64,000 bases of DNA from Shewanella sp. 1CM18E (GTDB lineage Bacteria > Pseudomonadota > Gammaproteobacteria > Enterobacterales > Shewanellaceae). The stretch is from positions 1-64,000 of the forward strand of contig NZ_JALNTW010000017.1 in NCBI RefSeq assembly GCF_023161665.1, read 5' to 3'. Positions 25,836 to 34,910 of this stretch are shown in pieces. The position numbers and the translations under genes are program-made. The notes beneath the pieces were generated by a model. It did no database searches. It was not told the origin of the DNA and worked only from the letters and a program-made list of their open reading frames with translations. Every line of letters begins with the position of its first letter. Position 1 is the stretch's first letter.

Positions 25836-26111
25836 TTAACAGTCTTCATCAAATTTAGCATTGATTAATTGGCAAACGGCATCGAGTGCTGTTTGCGCAT
25901 CTGGACCAGTTGCAATGAGTTGTACACGTTTGCCCATTCCGGTTTCTAGCATTAATAAGCCTAGTACACTTGTTGCCGAAGCCTGTTTTTCACCTTGGAT
26001 AATGGTGATTTTAGCGTCGAACTCAGAGGCTAATACTACAAGTTTTGTGGCAGCGCGAGCGTGTAGACCAAGCTTATTGCAAATGGTTACCTCACGCTCA
26101 ATGGTCGGCAT
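25836..26111 (-). CDS. ptsO: Nitrogen-PTS phosphocarrier NPr
   Basis: 91-aa HPr-like protein. The phospho-accepting histidine is His17 in LGLHARAATKLV, and the regulatory-site-like segment is ASATSVLGLLMLETG. It carries phosphate from PtsP to PtsN (EIIA-Ntr) in the nitrogen-related phosphotransferase system. The start overlaps the end of rapZ by 14 nt, so the two are coupled. Last gene of the rpoN-hpf-ptsN-rapZ-ptsO block. Confidence 0.93.
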   Translation of the reverse strand: MPTIEREVTICNKLGLHARAATKLVVLASEFDAKITIIQGEKQASATSVLGLLMLETGMGKRVQLIATGPDAQTALDAVCQLINAKFDEDC

Positions 26112-26952
26112 TTTTTAGCTCTCGGTGACGGGCTTGTACCTTATGTTTACCATTTTTAAAGTGAGCCGCTAGGCGCTCGGTGATATAGACAGAGCGATGT
26201 TGGCCGCCAGTACAACCAATCGCTATGGTGAGGTAACTGCGGTTATTACGCTCAAGATCCGGTAACCAAGTTGTGAGTAGATCTTCGATCTGCTTAATAA
26301 ATTGATTCACCCTTGGGCGCTCATTTAAAAAGTCTTGTACTGGTTTGTCTAGGCCTGTCATTGGGCGTAGATCTGGCTCCCAGTGCGGATTTGGTAAGAA
26401 ACGCACATCAAACATGAAGTCGGCTTCAGTTGGCATGCCGTGCTTAAAGCCAAATGATTCGAAATTAATCATCAGTTCTTTGTCAACATTGCCAAGCAAG
26501 ATCTCGCGCACCTGATCGTTTAGATCATAAATATTCAGGCTGGAAGTATCTATGTAGTGATCAACGATATTAGCGAGAGGCTCAAGCAAGCGCGCCTCTG
26601 TTTCAATGGCTTCTTTTAACGAAACATTGTCATGAGATAATGGGTGTAGGCGTCGAGTTTCATTGTAGCGCTTAAGCAGCACTTCATCGCTCGAGTTTAA
26701 AAAGAAGCTAAGTAACTCAACCCCGTCCGGCAGAAAGGTAAGGTGCTTAACTAGCTCTGCTTTATTTTCCGGTAGGTTGCGTATATCAACACTGATAGCC
26801 ACAAGTTTAGTATTACCTGATAATTCTTTCAGTAATGTGCCCATCATAGGCAGCGGAAGGTTATCGACACAATAGTAGCCGAGATCTTCTAGCATTCTGA
26901 GTAACACTGATTTACCTGAACCGGATCGACCAGAGACTAAAACAAGCTTCAT
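26098..26952 (-). CDS. rapZ: RNase adapter protein RapZ
   Basis: 284-aa nucleotide-binding protein that in E. coli guides RNase E to the sRNA GlmZ and so controls glmS. The N-terminal Walker A GRSGSGKS is at 8-15; the C-terminal half has the conserved LTIAIGCTGGQHRSVYITERL motif with the Cys and Gly-Gly characteristic of the family, followed by the basic tail FKNGKHKVQARHREL that mimics an RNA-binding surface. Length is as expected. It follows ptsN with a 192-bp gap that contains a long inverted repeat. Confidence 0.95.
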   Translation of the reverse strand: MKLVLVSGRSGSGKSVLLRMLEDLGYYCVDNLPLPMMGTLLKELSGNTKLVAISVDIRNLPENKAELVKHLTFLPDGVELLSFFLNSSDEVLLKRYNETRRLHPLSHDNVSLKEAIETEARLLEPLANIVDHYIDTSSLNIYDLNDQVREILLGNVDKELMINFESFGFKHGMPTEADFMFDVRFLPNPHWEPDLRPMTGLDKPVQDFLNERPRVNQFIKQIEDLLTTWLPDLERNNRSYLTIAIGCTGGQHRSVYITERLAAHFKNGKHKVQARHRELKNADH

Positions 26953-27085
26953 TGTATGATTACCTGATTGAAATATGAGGTTTATGACTATGCGTTTGTA
27001 TTGGTATAGATTAACTTTTTTAAGCTCTAAAGCAAGAGCTTAAGTGGATGCTGAAGCAGAAATCATCTAGCTGTAATAATTACTT

Positions 27086-27134
27086 AGGCCTTTAAATCAT
27101 CAGTGTTTGAACACAGAAAACAATTTAAAGGCCT
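27086..27134 (-). terminator. Inverted repeat between ptsN and rapZ (attenuator or RNA structure)
   Basis: AGGCCTTTAAAT (27086-27097) is exactly complementary to ATTTAAAGGCCT (27123-27134). The 25-nt interior has its own small repeat GTGTT/AACAC, allowing an extended stem. No long T-run follows. It may be a partial terminator, processing site or protein target that sets expression of rapZ-ptsO relative to ptsN. Confidence 0.4.
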
Positions 27135-27144
27135 GAAATCGTAA

Positions 27145-27588
27145 TTACTGGGTAATGACTTGGTATAGCTCTGACTCGTTACTGGTTTTTCTCAACTGTT
27201 TAAGTACAGCTTTATCGTTGAGTTTTTCCGCCATTGAAGACAGTGTAGCTAAATGCTGTTCACACTGATCTGATGGCACCAATAAGGCAAATAGAATATC
27301 GACGGGTTGTTTGTCGATGGCGTCAAATGCGATTGGGTCTTCACACTTCACCAGCACCGCAACCGGACGCTCTATATTGGTCAGCCTTCCATGCGGAATG
27401 GCTATACCGTTACCTATACCCGTGCTACCCATTTTTTCTCTCGCCAAGAGACTTTCAAAGATCTCTTGTGAAGAAAGGGTAGGGTACTGGACAGCGGCAA
27501 TATCACTGATTAACTCCAATACCTTTTTCTTACTGCCCGGAGTGGCGCAGGTAGTGCACTCCGGCTGCAGGATGGTACTTAGTTCCAT
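27145..27588 (-). CDS. ptsN: Nitrogen regulatory EIIA-Ntr (PtsN)
   Basis: 147-aa PTS EIIA domain of the fructose/mannitol type. The phosphorylated histidine is His66 in GNGIAIPHGR. It receives phosphate from NPr and regulates potassium uptake and other targets in relatives. It follows hpf by 2 bp in the conserved rpoN cluster. Confidence 0.94.
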   Translation of the reverse strand: MELSTILQPECTTCATPGSKKKVLELISDIAAVQYPTLSSQEIFESLLAREKMGSTGIGNGIAIPHGRLTNIERPVAVLVKCEDPIAFDAIDKQPVDILFALLVPSDQCEQHLATLSSMAEKLNDKAVLKQLRKTSNESELYQVITQ

Positions 27589-27590
27589 CG

Positions 27591-27878
27591 TTAGTGTTTA
27601 ATTAGCTTCTCTTTGTGTTTAATTACCTGACGGTCGAGCTTATCGATCAGGGAGTCTATTGCGGCATACATATCCGCATGTTCCGAAACGGCAAAGACTT
27701 CGCCTTTTTTCAGGTGGATCTTTGCTTCGGCTGTTTGCTGCATTTTTTGTACATTCAAAATAACGTGCACATTATTGATCTGATCGAAATGCCGTTCAAG
27801 CTTTGTGAATTTTTCTTCCACATAGCCACGTAATGAAGCGGTAATTTCGATGTGATGTCCTGTCAGATTGATTTGCAT
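27591..27878 (-). CDS. hpf: Ribosome hibernation promoting factor, short form
   Basis: 95-aa ribosome-associated protein of the HPF/RaiA family. ATG at 27878 gives the family N-terminus MQINLTGHHIEITASLRGYV; the open frame begins 5 codons earlier (MEDRY), which I discard. The conserved C-terminal segment reads DMYAAIDSLIDKLDRQVIKHKEKL. The lack of a long C-terminal dimerisation domain marks the short gamma-proteobacterial HPF. Between rpoN and ptsN, as in E. coli. Confidence 0.94.
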   Translation of the reverse strand: MQINLTGHHIEITASLRGYVEEKFTKLERHFDQINNVHVILNVQKMQQTAEAKIHLKKGEVFAVSEHADMYAAIDSLIDKLDRQVIKHKEKLIKH

Positions 27879-27908
27879 ATATCGATCCTCCAAATGCCTA
27901 ATTTTGAG

Positions 27909-29366
27909 TTATAAACTCTTACGTTGGTTTGAGGGAGGGATCAGCATCGCTTCTCGATATTTAGCGATCGTACGTCTAGCAACTTTAATCCCTTGTTCTG
28001 CCAAAAGCTGCGCCATCTTGCTGTCGCTTAATGGTTTCTTTTGGTTTTCAGCAGCAACAAGCTTTTTGATAAAGGCTCTAATTGCAGTTGATGAACATTC
28101 TCCGCCATCGTCGGTACCGACGTGACTAGAGAAGAAGTATTTAAGTTCGAATATGCCCCTTGGGGTATGCATATACTTTTGCGTGGTAACACGTGAAATG
28201 GTTGATTCATGCATTTCAACCGCTTCTGCAATGTCATTAAGTACCATAGGCTTCATTGCCTCTTCACCGTATTCAAAAAATCCTTGCTGGAATTTAACAA
28301 TACAGTTGGTCACTTTTAATAGGGTGTCATTGCGGCTTTCTAAACTCTTAATAAACCATTTAGCTTCTTGTAAGTGGCCACGAATAAATTGACCATCGGC
28401 TTGGTTTGTTGTGCTGCGAGCCATCGATGCATAATGCTGATTTACATTAATTTTAGGCATGTAATCTGGGTTTAATTCAACGACCCAGCGGCCCTTTTTC
28501 TTGCTAACAGAGACGTCTGGGATCACGTATTCGTCTTTGCTGCGAGCAATCGCTAATCCTGGTCTTGGATTAAGGGTTTGTATCAAAGTGATGGCTTCAC
28601 GAAGCTCATCTTCCTTGAGCTTAGTTTTACGCATTAATTGCCTAAAATCACGGCCAGCAATTAAATCTAAATAGTCTTTTATTAATAATCGCGCGTTGTC
28701 GATATGCGGGGTTTCTGGTGCATATTGCGCTAATTGGATCAGTAAGCATTCACTTAGATTGCGTGCGGCAACGCCAATTGGATCAAAGTGTTGGATACGT
28801 TTTAGTACAGCTTCAACTTCGTCTAACTCAGTTTCAGGATCGCCCATTGCTTCTAAAATATCATCGCAGCTTTGGGTCAAATAACCACGCTCATCAATAG
28901 CGTCGATAATCGCTGTCGCAATCGCAAGATCGTTATCTGAAAATGGGGTTAGATTTTTTTGCCACTCAAGATGTTCGTATAAGCCTTCGCTGGTTTCACC
29001 TTGAAAAGGCATATCATCTTCGCGGCTAACACCAGAGCTTGAATTAGAAGAAACGGTGTAGACTTCATCCCAGGTCGTATCCATTGGTAGGTCGTCTGGC
29101 ATAGAGTCTTGAGTTAATGCGTCGGAGGTTTCTACTGTGGCGCTATCTTGATTTTGGTTGACGTCATTTGAGGACGGGTCGTCAGTTTGATCCATATCGC
29201 CATCTGATTGCTCTTCGTCTAGTTCCAGTAATGGATTAGATTCTAATGCTTGTTGGATCTCTTGTTGCAGCTCTAAAGAAGACAATTGTAACAGGCGGAT
29301 AGCCTGTTGCAATTGTGGAGTCATAGTGAGCTGCTGACCCATTTTGAGCTGGAGTGACGCTTTCAT
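27909..29366 (-). CDS. rpoN: RNA polymerase sigma-54 factor
   Basis: 485-aa sigma-54. The Gln-rich activator-interaction region I is at 1-50 (QLQQAIRLLQLSSLELQQEI), an acidic linker with DDMD/TDDPSS-like repeats covers about 50-110, the core-binding domain follows, and the RpoN box ARRTIAKYREAMLIP is near the C-terminus. All parts are intact. In Shewanella it would drive flagellar and nitrogen genes. It leads the hpf-ptsN-rapZ-ptsO block and follows lptB by 136 bp. Confidence 0.96.
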   Translation of the reverse strand: MKASLQLKMGQQLTMTPQLQQAIRLLQLSSLELQQEIQQALESNPLLELDEEQSDGDMDQTDDPSSNDVNQNQDSATVETSDALTQDSMPDDLPMDTTWDEVYTVSSNSSSGVSREDDMPFQGETSEGLYEHLEWQKNLTPFSDNDLAIATAIIDAIDERGYLTQSCDDILEAMGDPETELDEVEAVLKRIQHFDPIGVAARNLSECLLIQLAQYAPETPHIDNARLLIKDYLDLIAGRDFRQLMRKTKLKEDELREAITLIQTLNPRPGLAIARSKDEYVIPDVSVSKKKGRWVVELNPDYMPKINVNQHYASMARSTTNQADGQFIRGHLQEAKWFIKSLESRNDTLLKVTNCIVKFQQGFFEYGEEAMKPMVLNDIAEAVEMHESTISRVTTQKYMHTPRGIFELKYFFSSHVGTDDGGECSSTAIRAFIKKLVAAENQKKPLSDSKMAQLLAEQGIKVARRTIAKYREAMLIPPSNQRKSL

Positions 29367-29502
29367 CGTACCGCTATTCCCTACACTGTAGTTAAACGTT
29401 AAAGCTGGCTGATCTAGCTAATAAAACTAAAAAACTTAATACTTTGATTTTATTCTAAATAGTAATAGGTATTAAGTTTTAAGGTTTGAAACTGTGAATT
29501 AA

Positions 29503-30234
29503 CTATAGCCTGAATTGTTCACCTAAGTACACTGCTCGAACTTGCTGGTTGTCTAAGATCTCAGCGGGTGTGCCTTCGGCGATGAGATTTCCGTGACTAA
29601 CGATATAAGCATGCTCACATACATCAAGTGTTTCACGTACGTTGTGGTCAGTGATGAGTACACCTAGCCCACGACCTTTTAGTTGTTCGATAATCTTTTT
29701 AATATCGATAACTGAGATAGGGTCAACACCAGCAAAGGGTTCATCTAATAGAATGAACTTAGGATTTGCCGCTAATGCTCTAGCGATTTCTACGCGGCGT
29801 CGTTCACCACCCGACAGCGCCATACCTTGGCTATCGCGAATGTGAGTGATGTGGAACTCTTCTAGTAGATGCTCAAGCTGTTCTTCACGTTGCTCATCAT
29901 TGATATCACTACGAGTTTGCAATACAGCCATAATGTTGTCGCGAACAGATAGCTTTCTGAAGATACTCGCTTCTTGTGGTAGGTAGCCGATACCTTTGCG
30001 GGCGCGTAAATGCATTGGATCTAAGGTGAGGTCGTCGTCATCGATAAAGATTTTACCTTTATCGCTTTGTACTAGGCCTACCACCATGTAGAAAGTTGTG
30101 GTTTTACCTGCACCGTTAGGGCCAAGCAAACCAACGATCTGACCGGTTTTCACGGTTAAGCTAACATCTTGCACTACTGCACGGTTTTTGTAGCTTTTAG
30201 CAAGGTTGCTCGCTTTTAAGGTAATTTGGCTCAT
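29503..30234 (-). CDS. lptB: Lipopolysaccharide export ATPase LptB
   Basis: 243-aa ABC ATPase powering LPS extraction by LptFG. Walker A GPNGAGKTT, the signature ALSGGERRRVEIARALA, Walker B FILLDEPFAGVDP and the switch histidine in LITDHNVRETLD are present. Its ATG overlaps the lptA stop by one base (TAATG), so it is translationally coupled. Confidence 0.97.
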   Translation of the reverse strand: MSQITLKASNLAKSYKNRAVVQDVSLTVKTGQIVGLLGPNGAGKTTTFYMVVGLVQSDKGKIFIDDDDLTLDPMHLRARKGIGYLPQEASIFRKLSVRDNIMAVLQTRSDINDEQREEQLEHLLEEFHITHIRDSQGMALSGGERRRVEIARALAANPKFILLDEPFAGVDPISVIDIKKIIEQLKGRGLGVLITDHNVRETLDVCEHAYIVSHGNLIAEGTPAEILDNQQVRAVYLGEQFRL

Positions 30235-30767
30235 TACTGTTCCTGTTTTACTGGCGTTTCAGATTTATCTTCCTGATAGGTTTCAGGCTGAATAATGGTG
30301 ATAACTCTGTCATCGCCTTGGCCGGTACTTTCAGCAATAAGCTGTTGCTTGCTAATATTGTATTTGATGCGGTTACCGGTAACTTGACTACCATCTTGCT
30401 CAAGTGTTGCATCCCCAACCAAGGTTAGTGTACGCGTAGCGAGCTCGTAGCGGATCTCTTTCGCGCTTGCGGTTGCCGGGCGACCATCGTCCATTGTTTG
30501 GGTATATGTTGCTGGCTTGCCTGTTGCTACAAGGGTTTTCCCGCTTTTATCTGCTTTAGAAAATACCCGTAACTCGTCAGCATTCATCTTAATTGAACCT
30601 TGAGTCACCTCAACTGGGCCAAAGAAAATAACTTGGTTATTTTTGATATCAGCTTCTTGGCTCGCTGCTGCGATTTTTACTTCTTGCTCTAAGTCATCGA
30701 CTTTAGCTACGGTGTTAAAACTAAGCAGGCAAAAAAGGCCGGCCAAAAGAGTGTGATTGTATTTCAT
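30234..30767 (-). CDS. lptA: Periplasmic LPS transport protein LptA
   Basis: 177-aa periplasmic OstA/LptA-domain protein forming the bridge that carries LPS across the periplasm. A signal peptide ends near TVA (about residue 21). The beta-jellyroll core includes NNQVIFFGPVEVTQGSIKMNADELRV and GDATLEQDGSQVTGNRIKYN. The C-terminus is charged and lacks further structure. Overlaps lptB. Confidence 0.95.
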   Translation of the reverse strand: MKYNHTLLAGLFCLLSFNTVAKVDDLEQEVKIAAASQEADIKNNQVIFFGPVEVTQGSIKMNADELRVFSKADKSGKTLVATGKPATYTQTMDDGRPATASAKEIRYELATRTLTLVGDATLEQDGSQVTGNRIKYNISKQQLIAESTGQGDDRVITIIQPETYQEDKSETPVKQEQ

Positions 30768-30832
30768 AGTGTCCTTCTACTCAGCTAAAACACTTTGTTA
30801 GCTGCGGTATATATATGTGCAATATTAGTGTA

Positions 30833-31390
30833 TTACTTGGCCTCGTAGATCCCTTCTACTTGGCTGATTAGTTTTACACTTTGGGCATTCAGGTCGGCAT
30901 AAAGCCCCATACCTTGAATGACAAATTCGTTGCCAGTGACGTGGATCATTTCATCAGATGTCATGATCATCGTATCGAGATCCAACTCGAGATAATTTGT
31001 ACTTAATGTTTGGATCGGCTCTTCTGGGCTAATTGAATCGATAATAACATCGTTTTCTAAAGTTACCTTCCCCGTGATCTTATTATGGCTGCCTTTCGTG
31101 CTTTTTAGCTGCCACTGCGCTTGACCATCATCAGGGTAAATAAGGTAAACAGGATCAGTAAAGTAAGTCATGCTGGCACTGTCAAAGTGTTCCATGTGCT
31201 TAGCGGTTACTTCGCTGTTGATCAAGCCTTGCTCGTTATACTCAATGCTACGTAAGTCGTCGATGATATAGTCTGGGCGTTGGCTTACGTCGATATCTAG
31301 CGCTTCTTCGCTCTTTTTCGATTGCACTTGCCAATATAAAAATAGCGCGGTGCCAAAAAATAGGATTATCGCTAGGGTAACGCGGTTCAT
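30833..31390 (-). CDS. lptC: LPS transport inner-membrane protein LptC
   Basis: 185-aa bitopic protein: one N-terminal helix (about 4-21) and a periplasmic LptC domain (DYIIDDLRSIEYNEQGLINSEV, then MEHFDSASMTYFTDP and the C-terminal EFVIQGMGLYADLNAQ). It passes LPS from LptFG to LptA. Its ATG overlaps the kdsC stop as ATGA. A 65-bp gap separates it from lptA. Confidence 0.95.
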   Translation of the reverse strand: MNRVTLAIILFFGTALFLYWQVQSKKSEEALDIDVSQRPDYIIDDLRSIEYNEQGLINSEVTAKHMEHFDSASMTYFTDPVYLIYPDDGQAQWQLKSTKGSHNKITGKVTLENDVIIDSISPEEPIQTLSTNYLELDLDTMIMTSDEMIHVTGNEFVIQGMGLYADLNAQSVKLISQVEGIYEAK

Positions 31391-31938
31391 ATACTCATCC
31401 CGTGGGCTGACTCAAACTTATTTTGGCTTAAAAGCAACAAGTCTGTTAGTTCGCGCAGTGCTCCGTGACCACCTTTAATGTGAGTGGTCATTTTAGCGTG
31501 TTGTTTTACATATGGGTGACCGTCGGCGACACATACAGATAAGCCAACCTGCTGCATAACGGGTAAGTCGACCATGTCATCACCAATGTAGGCCACTTCT
31601 TCTGGACTCACATTGTAAAGCGATAGCAATTCTTTATAAGGCGCTAGCTTATCATCAACACCTTGATAAATATGGGTCACACCCAGTGCGGTAAACCTAT
31701 CTTCAACAATTTGCGACTTACGCCCAGTAATGATGGCAACGTGAATATCACTCGATAGCACTGAACGCACGCCGTAGCCGTCACGAGTATGGAAGGTTTT
31801 AAGCTCTTCGCCACTATTGCTCATGTAAACAAGGCCGTCGGAGAACACGCCATCAACATCACAGATAAGCAGTTTTATTTTACTTGCAGCTAGCCAAACA
31901 TCATCGCTTATTGGGCCGTAAAATCCTTGGTGAGACAT
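31387..31938 (-). CDS. kdsC: 3-deoxy-D-manno-octulosonate 8-phosphate phosphatase
   Basis: 183-aa HAD-family phosphatase producing Kdo for LPS core. The catalytic motif CDVDGVFSDG holds Asp27 and Asp29; motif II is VAIITGRKS, and the metal-binding end is YIGDDMVDLPVM. The small size without a cap domain is typical of KdsC. It starts 1 bp after the kdsD stop. Confidence 0.95.
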   Translation of the reverse strand: MSHQGFYGPISDDVWLAASKIKLLICDVDGVFSDGLVYMSNSGEELKTFHTRDGYGVRSVLSSDIHVAIITGRKSQIVEDRFTALGVTHIYQGVDDKLAPYKELLSLYNVSPEEVAYIGDDMVDLPVMQQVGLSVCVADGHPYVKQHAKMTTHIKGGHGALRELTDLLLLSQNKFESAHGMSI

Positions 31939-31939
31939 A

Positions 31940-32917
31940 TTAAATTACTCCTGCTTTAACCATATCGAGCATATTTAATGCGCCTACAGGCTGTTGTTGT
32001 TCATTAATCACAATTAAGCCATTAATACTTTTAGTATCCATGACTTTTAAGGCTTCTGCTGCCAATATATTGTCTGTAATAGTAACGCAGCCTTTAGTCA
32101 TCACATCAGCGATTGAAGTGGTTCTTAAGTTTACATCTGCATCGATTACGCGGCGTAAATCACCATCAGTAAAAATACCCACTAAGGTATCGCTATCATC
32201 AACAACAGCTGTCATGCCTAAGCCTTTTTTAGAGATTTCATATAGCGCATCGGTAATGCAGATATTGTCTCTAACACTAGGTAGGCCATCACCTTTATGC
32301 ATCACATCACTGACTTTTAATAATAGCTTTCGACCTAAGCTGCCACCAGGGTGAGACAGAGCAAAGTCATCTTGAGTAAAGCCACGAGCTTGCAGCAGTG
32401 CCACGGCGAGGGCATCACCCATCACCAGTGTTGCAGTGGTGCTTGATGTTGGCGCAAGTCCAAGGGGGCAAGCCTCTTCTGGCACTTCAATACACAAGTG
32501 TAGTTGTGCAAGTTTTGCCATGCTTGAGTCTGGTTTACCCGTTACAGAAATCAGCGGTAAGCCCATGCGTTTTATTACGGGCAATAAGGTCAAAATCTCG
32601 CTGGCTTCGCCGGAGTTTGAAATTGCCAGTACGATATCGTTTTCACTTAGAACACCTAAATCACCGTGGCTGGCTTCACCTGGATGAACAAAAAAAGCCG
32701 GTGTGCCGGTGCTAGCCAAAGTAGCTGAAATTTTGTTGCCTATATGACCAGATTTGCCCATGCCCATCACAATCACTTTACCCGTGCATTGCAAGATTAA
32801 TTGGCATGCTTGAGCAAATGCTGAAGAGTCGACGTACTGGTACAAGTTATCGAGTGCTCGTTTCTCTATATCGATAACTTTAGTGCCCCATTGGCGTAGT
32901 TGATTTTCATCTACCAT
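31940..32917 (-). CDS. kdsD: Arabinose-5-phosphate isomerase KdsD
   Basis: 325-aa enzyme converting ribulose-5-phosphate to arabinose-5-phosphate, first step of Kdo synthesis. An N-terminal SIS domain (about 35-180; VMGMGKSGHIGNKISATLASTGTPAFFVHPGEASHGDLG) is followed by two CBS domains (about 205-325). First gene of the Kdo/LPS part of the operon; the antiporter gene lies 42 bp upstream in the same direction. Confidence 0.95.
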   Translation of the reverse strand: MVDENQLRQWGTKVIDIEKRALDNLYQYVDSSAFAQACQLILQCTGKVIVMGMGKSGHIGNKISATLASTGTPAFFVHPGEASHGDLGVLSENDIVLAISNSGEASEILTLLPVIKRMGLPLISVTGKPDSSMAKLAQLHLCIEVPEEACPLGLAPTSSTTATLVMGDALAVALLQARGFTQDDFALSHPGGSLGRKLLLKVSDVMHKGDGLPSVRDNICITDALYEISKKGLGMTAVVDDSDTLVGIFTDGDLRRVIDADVNLRTTSIADVMTKGCVTITDNILAAEALKVMDTKSINGLIVINEQQQPVGALNMLDMVKAGVI

Positions 32918-32959
32918 TTCTTGGTCTCTCTTTAAACTGCTTGGCCTCTTGTCCTGAGA

Positions 32960-33919
32960 TTAAGATAGGAACAGGAGTGCTTGGTATGCAATAAATGTAA
33001 TAAGTAATACTACGCCATGCCAAGGCTTTAGCTGCTTAGCACGTCCTGATAGCAAAATAAGAACCGCTAATGCGCTGCTCGTGGCAAGCACCATATAAAA
33101 ATCACGTGTACTCGCCGCAGCATCAACTGCGCCAGGCGCGATGATACCAGGTATAGCAAGTACCGCTAAAATATTGAATAAGTTTGAACCAACAATGTTA
33201 CCGATAGCAAGGTCATCTTCCTTTTTTAAGACTCCTGCCACACAAGCTGCAAGTTCAGGCAAACTAGTGCCCACCGCAATAATGGTTAGTCCAATGACTA
33301 AATCGGATAAATGGTAGGCTTTAGCGATTCCAACAGCACCTTGTACCATCCAGTCTGCTGAAAGTGGCAATAATACCATGCCCACAACCAGCCAAAAAAT
33401 CGCTTTAGCAGTTGGTACGTCTGCTGGGATCTCTTCTGCGGCTTCTTCGGCTAATGCATCACGGTTTTTACTATGAAGGCCGTGCCAAATGAGATACCCC
33501 ATCAGCGCAATGAATAGCACTAATAGGCTAATACCTTCAACGCGAGTTAAAAAGCCATCGTAAAGAAAATAGCCGACAATTAGTGTTGCCACCAACATCA
33601 TTGGAATTTCACGTTTAAGCGTTTGTGAACTTACCGAGATTGCACCAAGTAGCGCAGTAATACCAAGAATTAGGGTGATATTTGCGATGTTAGAACCGAG
33701 AACGTTACCAATTGCAGTGTCAGTCATGCCCTCTAGCGAAGCTGTTGCCGCAACAAACATTTCTGGTGCTGAACTACCCATGGCAACAATCGTTAGTCCG
33801 ATTAGCATTGGCGGTAAACCAAGGTTGCGAGCAAAAGCGGCTGCGCCGTAAACAAACTTATCGGCACTCCAAACTAGGGCACCTAAACCGGCGACTAACA
33901 AAAAAATATTAAATAACAT
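32960..33919 (-). CDS. yrbG: Calcium/sodium antiporter (YrbG/CaCA family)
   Basis: 319-aa membrane protein with about ten helices and two inverted CaCA alpha repeats: LTIVAMGSSAPEMFVAATASLEGMTDTAIGNVLGSNIANI near 40-80 and LTIIAVGTSLPELAACVAG with IGNIVGSNLFNILAVL near 205-245. The GSNIAN and GSNLFN motifs carry the ion-binding residues. It is divergent from mlaF and heads the kdsD-lptB series, as in E. coli. Confidence 0.93.
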   Translation of the reverse strand: MLFNIFLLVAGLGALVWSADKFVYGAAAFARNLGLPPMLIGLTIVAMGSSAPEMFVAATASLEGMTDTAIGNVLGSNIANITLILGITALLGAISVSSQTLKREIPMMLVATLIVGYFLYDGFLTRVEGISLLVLFIALMGYLIWHGLHSKNRDALAEEAAEEIPADVPTAKAIFWLVVGMVLLPLSADWMVQGAVGIAKAYHLSDLVIGLTIIAVGTSLPELAACVAGVLKKEDDLAIGNIVGSNLFNILAVLAIPGIIAPGAVDAAASTRDFYMVLATSSALAVLILLSGRAKQLKPWHGVVLLITFIAYQALLFLS

Positions 33920-34097
33920 CGATTCTTAGTATTTGTGGGTATAACGGCGTATTTTCGCTGTAATTGAAGAAAAATGAAAGTATTGCTGTGAGATAGTCTT
34001 GATTTGGTTGTACCTATAAGGTCAATTACGTACAATTTCTCCCTTTCCGGTACGGAAAATGGATGTTTCCACAATATATTAAATGCAGGGTACTTGC

Positions 34098-34910
34098 ATG
34101 ACACATACCTCGAAAACATTGGTTGAAATCCAAAATATGGCCTTTAGCCGCGGTGAGCATGTCATTTATGAAGATGTTAGCCTGTCGATCCCTCAAGGAA
34201 AGGTTACCGCAATCATGGGGCCTAGCGGGATAGGCAAAACTACGCTGTTAAAATTGATTGGTGGTCAGCTAACGCCAGATAGTGGCGTGGTGTTATTCGA
34301 CGGTATTGATGTACACAAGTGCAATCGTAATGAGCTTTTTGCACTACGAAAGCGTATGAGTATGCTGTTTCAAAGTGGCGCACTTTTTACCGATATGAAT
34401 GTATTCGATAATGTGGCCTTTGCACTTCGAGAACATTCTGGTCTGCCTGAAGCGATTATCAGAAAAATCGTATTAATGAAGCTTGAAGCTGTGGGGTTGA
34501 GAGGTGCTGCCCAGTTAATGCCTACGGAGCTTTCTGGCGGTATGCAGCGCCGAGCGGCACTGGCGAGAGCAATTGCATTAGAGCCGGAAATGATCCTTTA
34601 TGATGAGCCGTTTACTGGGCAAGATCCTATTTCTATGGGAGTGCTAGTTAAGCTTATTCGAGAGCTTTCTGACGCATTAAACCTCACATCAGTTGTCGTG
34701 TCTCATGATGTAACAGAGGTACTTGGAATTGCGGACTATGTTTATGTGCTAGCAGATAAACGTATTATTGCTCATGGTACCCCTGAAGAGCTGCGATTAG
34801 CGGATAATCCGCAGTTAAAACAGTTTATTGGTGGTGAGCCTGATGGCCCAGTGCCTTTCCATTATCCGGCTGCAGATTATAAGAAGGAACTTCTCAGTGA
34901 GCTTGATTGA
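34098..34910 (+). CDS. mlaF: Phospholipid transport ATPase MlaF
   Basis: 270-aa ABC ATPase of the Mla system that keeps the outer membrane lipid-asymmetric. Walker A GPSGIGKTT, signature LSGGMQRRAALARAI, Walker B MILYDEPFTGQDP, and the switch SHDVTEV are present. ATG 34098 (AGGG at 34087-34090, 7 nt upstream) is preferred to ATG 34083, which overlaps that site. First of mlaFEDCB-ibaG-murA. Confidence 0.95.
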   Translation: MTHTSKTLVEIQNMAFSRGEHVIYEDVSLSIPQGKVTAIMGPSGIGKTTLLKLIGGQLTPDSGVVLFDGIDVHKCNRNELFALRKRMSMLFQSGALFTDMNVFDNVAFALREHSGLPEAIIRKIVLMKLEAVGLRGAAQLMPTELSGGMQRRAALARAIALEPEMILYDEPFTGQDPISMGVLVKLIRELSDALNLTSVVVSHDVTEVLGIADYVYVLADKRIIAHGTPEELRLADNPQLKQFIGGEPDGPVPFHYPAADYKKELLSELD

